From CAYXOX01 sp964466745 (GTDB taxonomy: Bacteria > Pseudomonadota > Alphaproteobacteria > Rhodobacterales > Rhodobacteraceae), in assembly GCA_964466745.1 (NCBI GenBank), contig CAYXOX010000013.1, positions 1 through 41,981 on the forward strand: a DNA stretch of 41,981 nucleotides. Direction: 5' to 3'. Below the pieces are notes generated by a model. That model was not told where the DNA came from and searched no databases. It saw only the letters and a program-made list of their open reading frames with translations. A program made the translations under genes and the position numbers. The first letter of the stretch is position 1, and every line of letters starts with the position of its first letter. Positions 8,565 to 16,348 of this stretch are shown here, piece by piece.

Positions 8565-9020
8565 TCAGCGCAGCCCGCGGTTCACCGCTGCCGTGCCGAG
8601 GATATGGTCGGTCAGGCCCTGGCGGCGGGCGCTCACCAGCATCAACACGATAGAGGCCACCTGGAGGATCGGTATCGCGACCGAAACAGTGTAACCGAGT
8701 GTGTGGAGGAACGCGGCCGTCCCGTCGAACCTCTCGCCCCGGTCAGTGAGCAGTTCGACACCGGCAAACCACATGCCTGGCGTCGCCGAAGCCGCGGCGA
8801 GGCTGATGGCGCGGTAGACGAAGCCGATCAGCAGCATGAGCCCGAAGAACACGAAGAAGCCGATGCCGAGGGTGAGCACGGAGGCGACGAAGGTGAGCGC
8901 GAAGATCGCGATGCCGTCGATCAGCCAGGCAACGAGGCGCTTGAAGGGCACGCCGGCGTAGGCGGCCGGGCTGTGGTCGGGGTCCGGAAGGCCCCATCCG
9001 GTGCGGGCGAGTGTCGTCAT
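8565..9020 (-). CDS. RDD family membrane protein
   Basis: A 151-residue integral membrane protein with three to four hydrophobic segments (about 34-56, 58-77, 106-130). The RDD features are R28 and D35 in FKRLVAWLIDG, the ATPGMWFAGVEL segment and D138 in QGLTDHILGTAAVN. RDD proteins are small inner-membrane proteins, a few linked to ion exchange; the substrate here is unknown. The frame runs open upstream through the DUF2852 gene region, but the ATG at 9020 (MTTLART) is the sensible start. It lies 71 bases after the DUF2852 gene and is probably transcribed with it. Confidence 0.88.
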   Translation of the reverse strand: MTTLARTGWGLPDPDHSPAAYAGVPFKRLVAWLIDGIAIFALTFVASVLTLGIGFFVFFGLMLLIGFVYRAISLAAASATPGMWFAGVELLTDRGERFDGTAAFLHTLGYTVSVAIPILQVASIVLMLVSARRQGLTDHILGTAAVNRGLR

Positions 9021-9091
9021 CGGCGTGCTCTGCCTTTCTTGTGGGTCGCGGTCAATGCCGGGCGGCCACGGGGGCCGCCCGGCGCAGGGCG

Positions 9092-9547
9092 TCAGGCGTC
9101 CTGCGTCCTGGGCTCTTGCGGGGCCTCGGCGGCTGGCGCATCGGCCTTGCGGCTGCGATCGTCCATGAACTGGTCGAACTCGGCCTTGTCCTTCGCGGCG
9201 CGCAGGCGCTCCAGGAAATCCTCGAAGCTGCGCTGCTCTTCTTCCAGCCGCCGCAGGGTCTCGCCCTTGTAGGCGTCGAAGGCGGAGTTGCCCGAGGATT
9301 TCATCGCGTAGGCGGCGCTTCGGGCGGAGTGGCGGCGGCTGCCGCTGCAGGATTTCGAGAACATGCGCTTGCTCCAGATCATGTAGGCGAGAAGGGCGAG
9401 GCCGATGGGCCAGAACAGGATGAAGCCGAGCACCATGGCGGCGATCCAGGCGCCCTTGCCCTTGTCGTCGAGCCAGGCTTCGGCGCGGCCGAACCAACTC
9501 ATTCGGCTTTCGAGGGGGGCGGGAGTTTCGGCGGTTGCGGTGGTCAT
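9092..9547 (-). CDS. DUF2852 family membrane protein
   Basis: A 151-residue protein with one strong membrane segment at about 33-57 (GAWIAAMVLGFILFWPIGLALLAYMIW), the recognisable core of DUF2852. A charged, helical cytoplasmic tail follows (about 95-130, LRRLEEEQRSFEDFLERLRAAKDKAEFDQFMDD), then a low-complexity end. Function unknown. ATG 9547 is chosen for its GGAG ribosome site; an in-frame ATG at 9592 would add 15 residues but lies inside a palindromic operator-like site and has no ribosome site. It is the first gene of a pair with the RDD gene. Confidence 0.85.
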   Translation of the reverse strand: MTTATAETPAPLESRMSWFGRAEAWLDDKGKGAWIAAMVLGFILFWPIGLALLAYMIWSKRMFSKSCSGSRRHSARSAAYAMKSSGNSAFDAYKGETLRRLEEEQRSFEDFLERLRAAKDKAEFDQFMDDRSRKADAPAAEAPQEPRTQDA

Positions 9548-9575
9548 TTCGGTCTCCACTGTATGACGCTGCTGC

Positions 9576-9594
9576 ATGTGAATGTCTTTCACAT
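9576..9594. promoter_or_regulatory. Palindromic operator-like site 1 upstream of DUF2852
   Basis: A perfect palindrome, ATGTGAA (9576-9582), 5 bases, TTCACAT (9588-9594). It lies 29 bases upstream of the chosen DUF2852 start, within the predicted leader. A near copy lies 58 bp further upstream. The spacing between TGTGA and TCACA is 7, not the 6 of CRP sites, so another dimeric regulator is likely. Confidence 0.6.
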
Positions 9595-9633
9595 CGCTAA
9601 GGTGGGCGATTGCGCGCAGCGCTTCAAGGGGAG

Positions 9634-9652
9634 ATGTGAAGATAATTTACAT
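9634..9652. promoter_or_regulatory. Palindromic operator-like site 2, overlapping a candidate -10
   Basis: ATGTGAA (9634-9640), GATAA, TTTACAT (9646-9652): the same pattern as site 1 with one mismatch between arms. It overlaps the candidate minus-strand -10 hexamer TAAATT (9644-9649), a position expected for repression. Confidence 0.55.
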
Positions 9653-9673
9653 CCTGCGGGTGCTTTCCTCCAA
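9644..9673 (-). promoter_or_regulatory. Candidate promoter of the DUF2852-RDD pair
   Basis: Minus strand: TTGGAG (9668-9673), 18 bases, TAAATT (9644-9649). The transcript would carry a leader of about 90 bases containing site 1. The surrounding 9580-9690 stretch is less GC-rich than its neighbours. Confidence 0.35.
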
Positions 9674-9695
9674 GATGTTGACAAAGGGAGAGTTT

Positions 9696-10163
9696 CTAGG
9701 TGAAGCCGCCCGGCTCGGCGGGTGTGATCCGCAGCAGTTCGGCCGGCGGGCAGGAGAAAACGTGCCGTGGCGTGCCCGCCGCCGCCCAGACGAGATCGAA
9801 GTCGAGCAGGCGCCTGTCGAGAAAGGCGGGCACCGCGGACTTGTGGCCCACCGGCGCGACGCCTCCGATGGCAAAGCCCGTCTGGGCACGCACTTCGGCC
9901 GGATCGGCGCGCGCCAGTGGCTCGCCCGCGAGGGCCGACGCGCGCTCGGGCCGTACCGAATTGCCGCCCGCGGTCAGGAAGAGCACGATCCGGCCCGAGT
10001 CCGCACCGCTGAACACGATGGACTTCACGATCTGGTCGAGCGCGCAGCCAACCATGTCGGCGGCCTGCCGGGCCGTGCGCGTCTCGCCGGGCATCTCGCG
10101 GATCTGCGGGGTTAGGCCGGCTTCGACGAGGGCGCGCTCGACGCGCGCAAGGCTCTTGCTCAT
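9696..10163 (-). CDS. YbaK/EbsC-type aminoacyl-tRNA deacylase
   Basis: A 155-residue protein of the YbaK/ProX editing family, which hydrolyses mischarged tRNA (for example Cys-tRNA-Pro) in the cytoplasm. The family lysine is probably K47 in CALDQIVKSIVF. FLTAGGNSVRPERASALAG and TGFAIGGVAPVGHK are the conserved core blocks. Start is ATG 10163; a GGAG is present but rather far upstream (about 11 bases). It diverges from glnE. Which mischarged tRNA it edits is not certain, since the family includes EbsC- and PrdX-like subgroups. Confidence 0.9.
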   Translation of the reverse strand: MSKSLARVERALVEAGLTPQIREMPGETRTARQAADMVGCALDQIVKSIVFSGADSGRIVLFLTAGGNSVRPERASALAGEPLARADPAEVRAQTGFAIGGVAPVGHKSAVPAFLDRRLLDFDLVWAAAGTPRHVFSCPPAELLRITPAEPGGFT

Positions 10164-10236
10164 CGGTCTACTGTCTCCGGTGTTGTCGGGGCAGGAAGCG
10201 CCCCCTTGCGCGGAAGGCTCGCAAGACGCGGCGGGA

Positions 10237-10265
10237 TTGACCATACCCACGACGCTGCACATTGT
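10237..10265 (+). promoter_or_regulatory. Candidate glnE promoter giving a leaderless start
   Basis: TTGACC (10237-10242), 17 bases, CATTGT (10260-10265). Six bases separate the -10 from the ATG at 10272, so transcription would begin at or next to the start codon. No ribosome site is present before that ATG, which agrees with leaderless initiation. Confidence 0.4.
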
Positions 10266-10271
10266 CCGCGC

Positions 10272-13058
10272 ATGAGTTTTTCGGCCCGCCTGACCCGCGC
10301 ACCGCGCGCTTTCGATCCCAAGCGGGCGGCCGAGGCCCGAGCACTCTTTCCCGAGCAGCCCGCCGAGCTGCGCGAGCTGCTGGGCGGCACGGCCGGATGC
10401 AGCGGGTACCTCCTGGGGCTGATGGAGAGGGAGGCCGAGTGGCTTCGCGGCGCGCTCGAGGCGCCGGAGGCCGCCCGCGACGGGGTGCTCACGGATGTCG
10501 CCGGCGCCGTGGTGGACGGTCTCGGAAGCGCCTTGCGCCAGGCGAAACGGCGGATGGCGCTTCTCGTCGCGCTCGCCGATCTCGGCGGCGTCTGGGCGCT
10601 CGAGGAGGTCACGGGCAGCCTGACGGCGCTGGCCGACGCCGCCTGCGCCCGCGCCCTGCGCAGCGCGGTGGAAGCCGAGGCCCGCCGCAAGCGGTTGCCG
10701 GGGCTCGCGCCGGCGGACATCGACGGGGCCTGCGGCGGACTCTTCGCGCTGGCCATGGGCAAGATGGGCGCCCACGAACTCAACTATTCCTCCGACATCG
10801 ATCTCATCTGCCTTTTCGACGAGACCCGCTTCGACGCATCCGAGCGGGGCGAGGCGCGGGCGGGCTTCGTGCGCGCGGTGCGGGCGGCCATGGCGCTGAT
10901 CTCCGAGAATACCGCCGAGGGCTACGTCTTCCGGACCGACCTTCGTCTGCGCCCCGACGCGGCGGTGACGCCCATCGTGATGGCCGCCGAAGCCGCGGAG
11001 CGCTACTACGAGAGCTTCGGGCGCACATGGGAGCGCGCCGCCTATGTGAAGGCGCGCGCCTGCGCGGGCGATGTCGCCGCGGGCAGCCGCTTTCTTGCGG
11101 CGCTCACGCCCTTCGTCTGGAGGCGGCATCTCGATTTCGCCGCGATACAGGATGCACACGACATGCGGCTGCGCATCCGCGAACACAAGGGCCTCGGCGG
11201 CCCGATCACGCTTGCCGGGCACGACGTGAAGCTGGGGCGCGGGGGGATACGCGAGATCGAGTTCTTCACCCAGACGCGCCAGATCATCGCCGGAGGGCGC
11301 GACCCGGAGCTGCGCTGCCGGGGCACGCTGGCCGGGCTCGCGGCGCTCGGCGCCAAGGGCTGGGTGCCGGGCGAGGTGGTGACCACGCTCACCGCGCATT
11401 ACCGGGCCCTGCGGGAGCTGGAGCACCGCCTGCAGATGATCGCCGATGCCCAGACCCATGCGCTCCCCTCGTCCGACGAAGGCTTCGAGCGGCTTGTCGC
11501 CTTCACCGGGCAGGAGCGCGCTGCGTGGGAGGCCGAGTTGCGCGCCCGCCTCGAGGAGGTGCACGCGCTGACCGAGGATTTCTTCGCGCCGTCCGGCTCA
11601 CCGGGGGCGGGTGCCGATGAGGTGGGCTTCGACACCTCGATCACGGAGCGCTGGCCCTCCTACCCGGCGCTGCGCTCCACGCGGGCGGTCGAGATCTTCG
11701 AGCGGGTGCGGCCGGCGCTGATGTCGCGGCTCGCGCGGGCGGCGAGGCCGGAGGAGGCGCTGGCGCAGTTCGACAGGTTTCTCGCCGGGCTGCCGGCCGG
11801 GGTGCAGCTCTTCGCGCTCTTCGAGGCGAACCCGCCGCTGGTGGACCTCATCGTCGATATCGCCGCCACCTCCAGCGCACTTGCCGAGCATCTCTCCCAG
11901 CACCCCGGCACGCTCGACGCGGTTCTGGGGGGAAGCTTCTTCGCTCCCTGGCCGGGGGCCGCGAGCCTGCGCGAGGAGTTGGCCCGGCTGATGGCAGGTG
12001 AGGCCGACTACGAACGCAAGCTCGATGCCGCCCGGCGCTGGAAGAAGGAGTGGCACTTCCGGATCGGCGTGCATCACCTCAGGGCGCTGGCCACGCCCGA
12101 GGAGGTGGGGGCGCAATACGCCGATCTCGCCGAGGCCACGCTGGCCGCGCTCTGGCCGGCGGTGACGGCGGAGTTCTCGGTGCGCCACGGGCCGCCGCCC
12201 GGGCGCGGCGCGGTGGTGCTGGCCCTGGGATCGCTCGGGGCGGGGCGCCTGCATGCCACCTCCGATCTCGATCTCATTGTCATCTACGATGCGCAGGGCG
12301 CGGAGGTCTCCGAAGGGCGCCGCCCGCTGCCGCCGCGGACCTATTTCGCGCGGCTCACCCAGGCGCTGCTGACGGCCCTCACCGCGCCCATGGCCGAGGG
12401 GCGGCTCTACGAGGCCGACATGCGCCTTCGGCCCTCGGGCCGGCAGGGCCCCGTCGCCACCTCCTGGGCAGCGTTCCGCAGCTACCAGCGCGAGGAGGCC
12501 TGGACATGGGAGCACCTGGCGCTCACGCGCGCCCGCACCGTGGCCGGCCCGCCGGAGCTGGCGGCGGACGTGGAGAGCTTCCGGCGCGAGATCATCGCGG
12601 GCGCGCGCGACCGTGCCGCGCTGGCGCGCGACTTGTGCGAGATGCGCGACAGGCTACGCGCGGCCAAGCCGCCCCACGGGCGCTGGGACGCCAAGCTCGG
12701 ACCGGGGCGCCTGCAGGAGATCGAACTCGCGGGGCAGGCCGCGGCGCTCACGGCCGGGCTGCCCGAGCGGGCGCTTGCCGCCCAGCTCGGGGCGGGCGAT
12801 TTCCTCACGAAGGGCGAGCGCGCCGCGCTGCTGGAGGCTCAACGCTTCTTCTGGGCTCTCCAGGCCGTCTCGCGGCTGCTCAGCTCCCGCCCGCTCGATC
12901 TCGGGGAGATCGGTCTCGGCGCCTGCGAGGTGATCTGGCAGGATCTCGGCTTGCGCGGGGAGGCGGCTCTGGCGGCGGCCTACGCCGCCCACGGCGCGGC
13001 CGCGGCGGCCGCGATGGATGCCGCGCTCGCCCGGGCCGGAGCGCCCTGCGATGGCTAG
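10272..13058 (+). CDS. glnE: Glutamine synthetase adenylyltransferase/adenylyl-removing enzyme
   Basis: A 928-residue bifunctional enzyme that adds AMP to glutamine synthetase and removes it, in response to PII signalling. Two nucleotidyltransferase domains are visible: GKMGAHELNYSSDIDLICLFD at about 162-182 and LGSLGAGRLHATSDLDLIVIYD at about 653-674, both with the G-S/G-x(n)-DxD pattern. The first is normally the deadenylylase half and the second the adenylylase half. Length matches alphaproteobacterial GlnE (about 920-990). ATG 10272 (MSFSARLT) was preferred over an upstream extension to 10206, which lacks a ribosome site. The next gene overlaps its last 8 bases. Confidence 0.95.
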   Translation: MSFSARLTRAPRAFDPKRAAEARALFPEQPAELRELLGGTAGCSGYLLGLMEREAEWLRGALEAPEAARDGVLTDVAGAVVDGLGSALRQAKRRMALLVALADLGGVWALEEVTGSLTALADAACARALRSAVEAEARRKRLPGLAPADIDGACGGLFALAMGKMGAHELNYSSDIDLICLFDETRFDASERGEARAGFVRAVRAAMALISENTAEGYVFRTDLRLRPDAAVTPIVMAAEAAERYYESFGRTWERAAYVKARACAGDVAAGSRFLAALTPFVWRRHLDFAAIQDAHDMRLRIREHKGLGGPITLAGHDVKLGRGGIREIEFFTQTRQIIAGGRDPELRCRGTLAGLAALGAKGWVPGEVVTTLTAHYRALRELEHRLQMIADAQTHALPSSDEGFERLVAFTGQERAAWEAELRARLEEVHALTEDFFAPSGSPGAGADEVGFDTSITERWPSYPALRSTRAVEIFERVRPALMSRLARAARPEEALAQFDRFLAGLPAGVQLFALFEANPPLVDLIVDIAATSSALAEHLSQHPGTLDAVLGGSFFAPWPGAASLREELARLMAGEADYERKLDAARRWKKEWHFRIGVHHLRALATPEEVGAQYADLAEATLAALWPAVTAEFSVRHGPPPGRGAVVLALGSLGAGRLHATSDLDLIVIYDAQGAEVSEGRRPLPPRTYFARLTQALLTALTAPMAEGRLYEADMRLRPSGRQGPVATSWAAFRSYQREEAWTWEHLALTRARTVAGPPELAADVESFRREIIAGARDRAALARDLCEMRDRLRAAKPPHGRWDAKLGPGRLQEIELAGQAAALTAGLPERALAAQLGAGDFLTKGERAALLEAQRFFWALQAVSRLLSSRPLDLGEIGLGACEVIWQDLGLRGEAALAAAYAAHGAAAAAAMDAALARAGAPCDG

Positions 13059-13326
13059 ACCGGGCCCGGACGATCCCAAGGGTCTGATCCGCGAGGGCTA
13101 CCGGATGGAGGGGCTCGGCGAGGCGGAGGCGCGGACGATCTTCCTCGACTGGGTGCTCAGCCTGCCCCAGGGAGTCGATCCCAGGGCGCTCATCCCCGGA
13201 CATCTCGAGCGCCACCGCGCGGCGGGGGAGGCGCACCCGATGACGAAGGTGCTGCGCGAGGGGCTCGGCACCGCATCGCCGCGGCGGCGCGGCGGCGCGG
13301 GCGGACGGCGCGGCCCGGAGAACTGA
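13051..13326 (+). CDS. Small conserved-type protein overlapping glnE
   Basis: A 91-residue cytoplasmic protein beginning MARPGPDDPKGLIREGYRMEGLGEAEARTIFLDWVLSLP. The first 50 residues are helical and charged; the last 20 are arginine/glycine-rich. The ATG lies inside the glnE tail and overlaps it by 8 bases, a sign of translational coupling. I recall similar small proteins (GLIREAYRIEG...FLDWALSLP) in Rhodobacteraceae but know no function. Being coupled to glnE, it may belong to nitrogen control, which is inference only. Confidence 0.75.
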   Translation: MARPGPDDPKGLIREGYRMEGLGEAEARTIFLDWVLSLPQGVDPRALIPGHLERHRAAGEAHPMTKVLREGLGTASPRRRGGAGGRRGPEN

Positions 13327-13390
13327 GCGAAGAGCCTTGCCGGCCGATGGTGCGATGTCGCCGGGGCGGGCCCCGCCGAGGGCCGGTCGT

Positions 13391-13466
13391 CTGCCGGGCC
13401 GCGCAGGATGCAGTCGCGCGCCGCCAGCTTGGCGGAAGAAGCAGGGCGGCGCGTCAGGCCCGGCAG
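13391..13466. other. Nested inverted repeats in a convergent intergenic region
   Basis: Outer arms CTGCCGGGCC (13391-13400) and GGCCCGGCAG (13457-13466) enclose inner arms CGCGCCGCC (13417-13425) and GGCGGCGCG (13445-13453). The internal loop is lopsided (16 bases against 3). No ORF fits. It may act as a shared terminator for the gene ending at 13326 and for eda, or be a structured RNA. Confidence 0.45.
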
Positions 13467-13516
13467 GCGGGCGGACGGGCAGGGCGCGGGTGCTGCGGGG
13501 CCCTCGGGCCGGATGC

Positions 13517-14158
13517 TCAGCCGCCCAGCCCGGCCGCTGCCGCGGCCAGTCGCTCGATCTTGCCCCAGTCGCCCGCGGCGAGCGCCGATGCGGGGGCCAC
13601 CCAGGAGCCGCCGACGCACAGCGTGTTCGAGAGGCCGAGATAGGCCGGGGCGTTCCCCGGGGTCACTCCGCCCGTCGGGCAGAAGCGGACCATGGGCAGC
13701 GGCGCGCCGATCGCCTTGAGGGCCGCCGCGCCGCCCGCGGCCTCGGCTGGGAAGAACTTCTGGACCGTGAAGCCCCGTTCCAGAAGCGACATGGCCTCCG
13801 TCGCGGTGGCCGCGCCGGGCAGCAGGGGCACACCCTCGTCGATGCAGGCCTCCACCAGCCGGTCGGTCGCGCCCGGCGAGACGCCGAAACGGGCTCCCGC
13901 CGCCCGGGCCGCGGCGACATCCGCCGGGGTCAGAAGCGTGCCTGCGCCCACGATCCCGCCCGGCACCTCCGCCATGGCCGCAATCGCCTCCAGCGCCACC
14001 GGCGTGCGCAGCGTCACTTCGAGGACCGGTAGCCCCCCCGCCACCAGCGCCTCGGCCAGCGGCCGGGCATGGGCGATCTCGGAGATCACGAGAACGGGGA
14101 TCACGGCCGCGCGCCGGCAGAGGGCCTCGGTGTGGCGGCTCATCTCCTGGGGGGTCAT
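13517..14158 (-). CDS. eda: 2-keto-3-deoxy-6-phosphogluconate aldolase
   Basis: A 213-residue class I aldolase that splits KDPG into pyruvate and glyceraldehyde 3-phosphate, the last step of the Entner-Doudoroff pathway. The Schiff-base lysine is K134 in TVQKFFPAE and the catalytic glutamate is E47 in VLEVTLRT; RFCPTGGV is the phosphate-binding block. Length is normal for the family. Start ATG 14158 with a weak AAAGG upstream. It follows edd in the same direction with a 73-base gap that contains a repeat element. Confidence 0.95.
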   Translation of the reverse strand: MTPQEMSRHTEALCRRAAVIPVLVISEIAHARPLAEALVAGGLPVLEVTLRTPVALEAIAAMAEVPGGIVGAGTLLTPADVAAARAAGARFGVSPGATDRLVEACIDEGVPLLPGAATATEAMSLLERGFTVQKFFPAEAAGGAAALKAIGAPLPMVRFCPTGGVTPGNAPAYLGLSNTLCVGGSWVAPASALAAGDWGKIERLAAAAAGLGG

Positions 14159-14190
14159 GTTCGGGCCTTTCGATGGGCGGGGCGGGCATT

Positions 14191-14224
14191 CGCCTCCGGC
14201 GGGAGTATTTGGGCCAAGATGAAG
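14191..14224. repeat. Rhodobacterales-type intergenic element between edd and eda
   Basis: The plus strand reads CGCCTCCGGCGGGAGTATTT then GGGCCAAGATGAAG. CTCC-GGCG-GGAG can form a short hairpin followed by TATTT. I recall very similar strings scattered at gene ends in Rhodobacteraceae genomes; only one copy is seen in this window. It could be a terminator or a REP-like element, and here it sits inside the edd-eda operon. Confidence 0.5.
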
Positions 14225-14231
14225 GGCGGCG

Positions 14232-16037
14232 CTAGACGAGACTGCGGGCACCCTGGCTCGCGGGCCCCACGTTCTGGCGGAAGAGTTCGAAGAGTTCGCG
14301 CCCCACGCCATGGGCGTTGGCCGAAAGGTCGGGACGCGTGGGGGGGCGGGCGTCGAACCCTTCCTCGAGCACGTCCAGAGTGCCGGCGCGGGCGTCGATG
14401 CGCACCCTGTCGCCGTCGCGCAGGCGCGCGAGCGGGCCGCCGTCGGCAGCCTCTGGGCTCACGTGGATCGCGGCGGGCACCTTGCCCGAGGCGCCGGACA
14501 TGCGCCCGTCGGTCAGGAGCGCCACCTTCAGGCCGCGATCCTGGAGCACCGCGAGCACCGGGGTGAGGGCGTGCAACTCGGGCATGCCGTTGGCCCGCGG
14601 GCCCTGGAAACGCACCACCACGATGGTGTCGGAGGTGAATTCGCCCGCGCGGAACGCGTCGCGCACGGCGCCCTGGTCCTCGAAGACCCGCACCGGCGCC
14701 TCGATCAGGTGGCGCTCGGGTGCCACCGCGGAAACCTTCATCACTCCGGTGCCGAGCGAGCCGGCCAGCTGGCGCAGCCCGCCGCTTGGCTGGAAGGGGT
14801 CCGCCACCGGGCGCAGGATGCGGTCGTTGAGCGTTTCGGCGGCGCCGGGCTCCCAGGAGAGCCGGCCGCCGGCGAGGCGGGGCTCGCGGGTATAGTCCGC
14901 GAGCCCCTCGCCGGCGACGGTGCGGGTATCGTCGTGCAGCAGGCCCGCCGCAAGCAGCTCGCCGATCATGTAGCCGAGCCCGCCGGCGGCGTGGAAATGG
15001 TTCACGTCGGCAAGCCCGTTGGGATAGACCTTGGCCATCAGCGGGGTGGCTTCGGAGAGATCGTGGAAATCCTCGATCTCGAGCAGTATGCCGGCCGCGC
15101 TGGCCATGGCGGGCAGGTGGATGACGAGATTCGTGGAGCCGCCCGTCGCCATCAGCCCGACGATGCCGTTGACGAAGGCCTTCTCGTCCAGCACCCGGCC
15201 GGCGGGGCGATAGTCGTTGCCAAGCGCGGTGATCGACGCGGCGCGCCGCACCGCGGCCTCTGTCAGCGCCTCTCGCAGCGGCGTGCCGGGGTTGACGAAG
15301 CTGGCGCCCGGCAGGTGCAGGCCCATGAACTCCATCAGCATCTGGTTGGAGTTGGCGGTGCCGTAGAAGGTGCAGGTGCCGGGGCTGTGGTAGGAGGCCA
15401 TCTCGGCGGCCATGAGCTTGTCGCGCCCGACCTCGCCCGCCGCGAACTGCTGACGCACCCTGGCCTTCTCGTCGTTCGGCAGCCCCGAACGCATCGGGCC
15501 GGCCGGCACGAAAATGCCCGGAAGGTAGCCGAAGGTGGCCGCGGCGATCACGAGCCCGGGCACGATCTTGTCGCAGACCCCGAGGTAGAGCGCGGCGTCG
15601 AAGGTGTTGTGGCTGAGCGCCACGCCGGTGGCCAGCGCGATGACATCACGCGAAAAGAGGCTGAGCTCCATGCCCACCTGGCCCTGGGTGACGCCGTCGC
15701 ACATGGCCGGCACGCCCCCCGCGACCTGCGCGGTGCCGCCGGCGGCGCGGGCGGCCTCCTTGATGATCCGCGGGTAGCCTTCGAAGGGCTGGTGGGCCGA
15801 CAGCATGTCGTTGTAGGCGGTCACGATGCCGATGTTCGGCGCGGTCTCGCGGGCGAGGGAGCGCTTGTCCTCGCCCATGGCGGCGTAGGCGTGGGCCTGG
15901 TTGCCGCAGCTCAGGTGGGCCCGGCGGGGGCCCTCCTCGGCGAGCCTGCGCATGCGGTCGAGGTAGCCATTTCGGCTGTCGCGGCTGCGGGCGCGAATGC
16001 GCTCCGTGACGGCGGCGATGCGGGGGTCGAGCGGCAT
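14232..16037 (-). CDS. edd: Phosphogluconate dehydratase
   Basis: A 601-residue [4Fe-4S] dehydratase converting 6-phosphogluconate to KDPG, the first committed step of the Entner-Doudoroff pathway. Cluster-ligand candidates lie in SCGNQAH (C44), AMCDGVTQGQ (C114) and GVCDKIVPG (C156). TATGGSTNLVIHLPAM, GPRANGMPELH and TDGRMSGASGKVP are ILVD/EDD family blocks, and the protein aligns end to end with E. coli Edd from memory. ATG 16037 has GGAG 7 bases upstream. A LacI-type operator lies 51 bases before the start, and eda follows. Confidence 0.96.
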   Translation of the reverse strand: MPLDPRIAAVTERIRARSRDSRNGYLDRMRRLAEEGPRRAHLSCGNQAHAYAAMGEDKRSLARETAPNIGIVTAYNDMLSAHQPFEGYPRIIKEAARAAGGTAQVAGGVPAMCDGVTQGQVGMELSLFSRDVIALATGVALSHNTFDAALYLGVCDKIVPGLVIAAATFGYLPGIFVPAGPMRSGLPNDEKARVRQQFAAGEVGRDKLMAAEMASYHSPGTCTFYGTANSNQMLMEFMGLHLPGASFVNPGTPLREALTEAAVRRAASITALGNDYRPAGRVLDEKAFVNGIVGLMATGGSTNLVIHLPAMASAAGILLEIEDFHDLSEATPLMAKVYPNGLADVNHFHAAGGLGYMIGELLAAGLLHDDTRTVAGEGLADYTREPRLAGGRLSWEPGAAETLNDRILRPVADPFQPSGGLRQLAGSLGTGVMKVSAVAPERHLIEAPVRVFEDQGAVRDAFRAGEFTSDTIVVVRFQGPRANGMPELHALTPVLAVLQDRGLKVALLTDGRMSGASGKVPAAIHVSPEAADGGPLARLRDGDRVRIDARAGTLDVLEEGFDARPPTRPDLSANAHGVGRELFELFRQNVGPASQGARSLV

Positions 16038-16348
16038 GGGCGGGCTCCGTGCACGGGGGCGGGGTGCTGCGTCGCGTCCTCATACGCCGTTATCGCTAAC
16101 AGTTCCAGCCCGCAGCGTCCTGCACATCGCTTGCGCAAGGGCTCCTGCCAGTACCGGCGGGCCATGCCCGAGCGCGCCGGCCCCGCACCCACCGGGCCTC
16201 TTCTGGCCTCGGGCGCTGCCGGCATTGCGCCGGTTTTCGCGAAATTGCACCTTGTTCTCCGCAAATTCGCCTCGATTCGCGACGACGCTCGCATGAAAGA
16301 AAGCTGCGCCGTGCAGGGACAAGCTCGGCGCCACATGAGGCAGGTTGC
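16038..16348. other. 311-base divergent intergenic region
   Basis: This lies between edd (minus) and a lipoprotein gene (plus) and should hold both promoters. Apart from the LacI-type operator at 16088-16101 I see no gene and no convincing RNA. The part at 16225-16290 is less GC-rich and may carry the lipoprotein promoter. Confidence 0.5.
16088..16101 (-). promoter_or_regulatory. LacI-family-type operator upstream of edd
   Basis: The minus strand reads TGTTAGCGATAACG, matching the general even-palindrome form TGTTA-nCGn-TAACA of LacI/GalR-family operators (E. coli GntR sites are of this kind) in all but the last base. Its place 51-64 bases before the edd start fits control by a sugar-acid-responsive repressor. 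No LacI-type gene is in the window. Confidence 0.55.

Noticed and set aside
8565..9497. Reading the RDD protein as a 310-residue fusion extending to 9497
   Set aside because: The extra N-terminal part is the DUF2852 gene read in the wrong frame; MTTLART at 9020 is a natural start and restores the normal RDD length.
9548..9592. A longer DUF2852 start at ATG 9592
   Set aside because: No ribosome site, and the codon lies within a perfect palindrome; ATG 9547 has GGAG at good distance.
9576..9652. CRP/FNR sites upstream of DUF2852
   Set aside because: The TGTGA and TCACA halves are 7 apart rather than 6, and both copies keep the ATGTGAA-N5 pattern, pointing to another regulator.
14713..14800. 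Possible frameshift or second start in edd
   Set aside because: The edd frame is continuous and aligns along its full length with the known enzyme.
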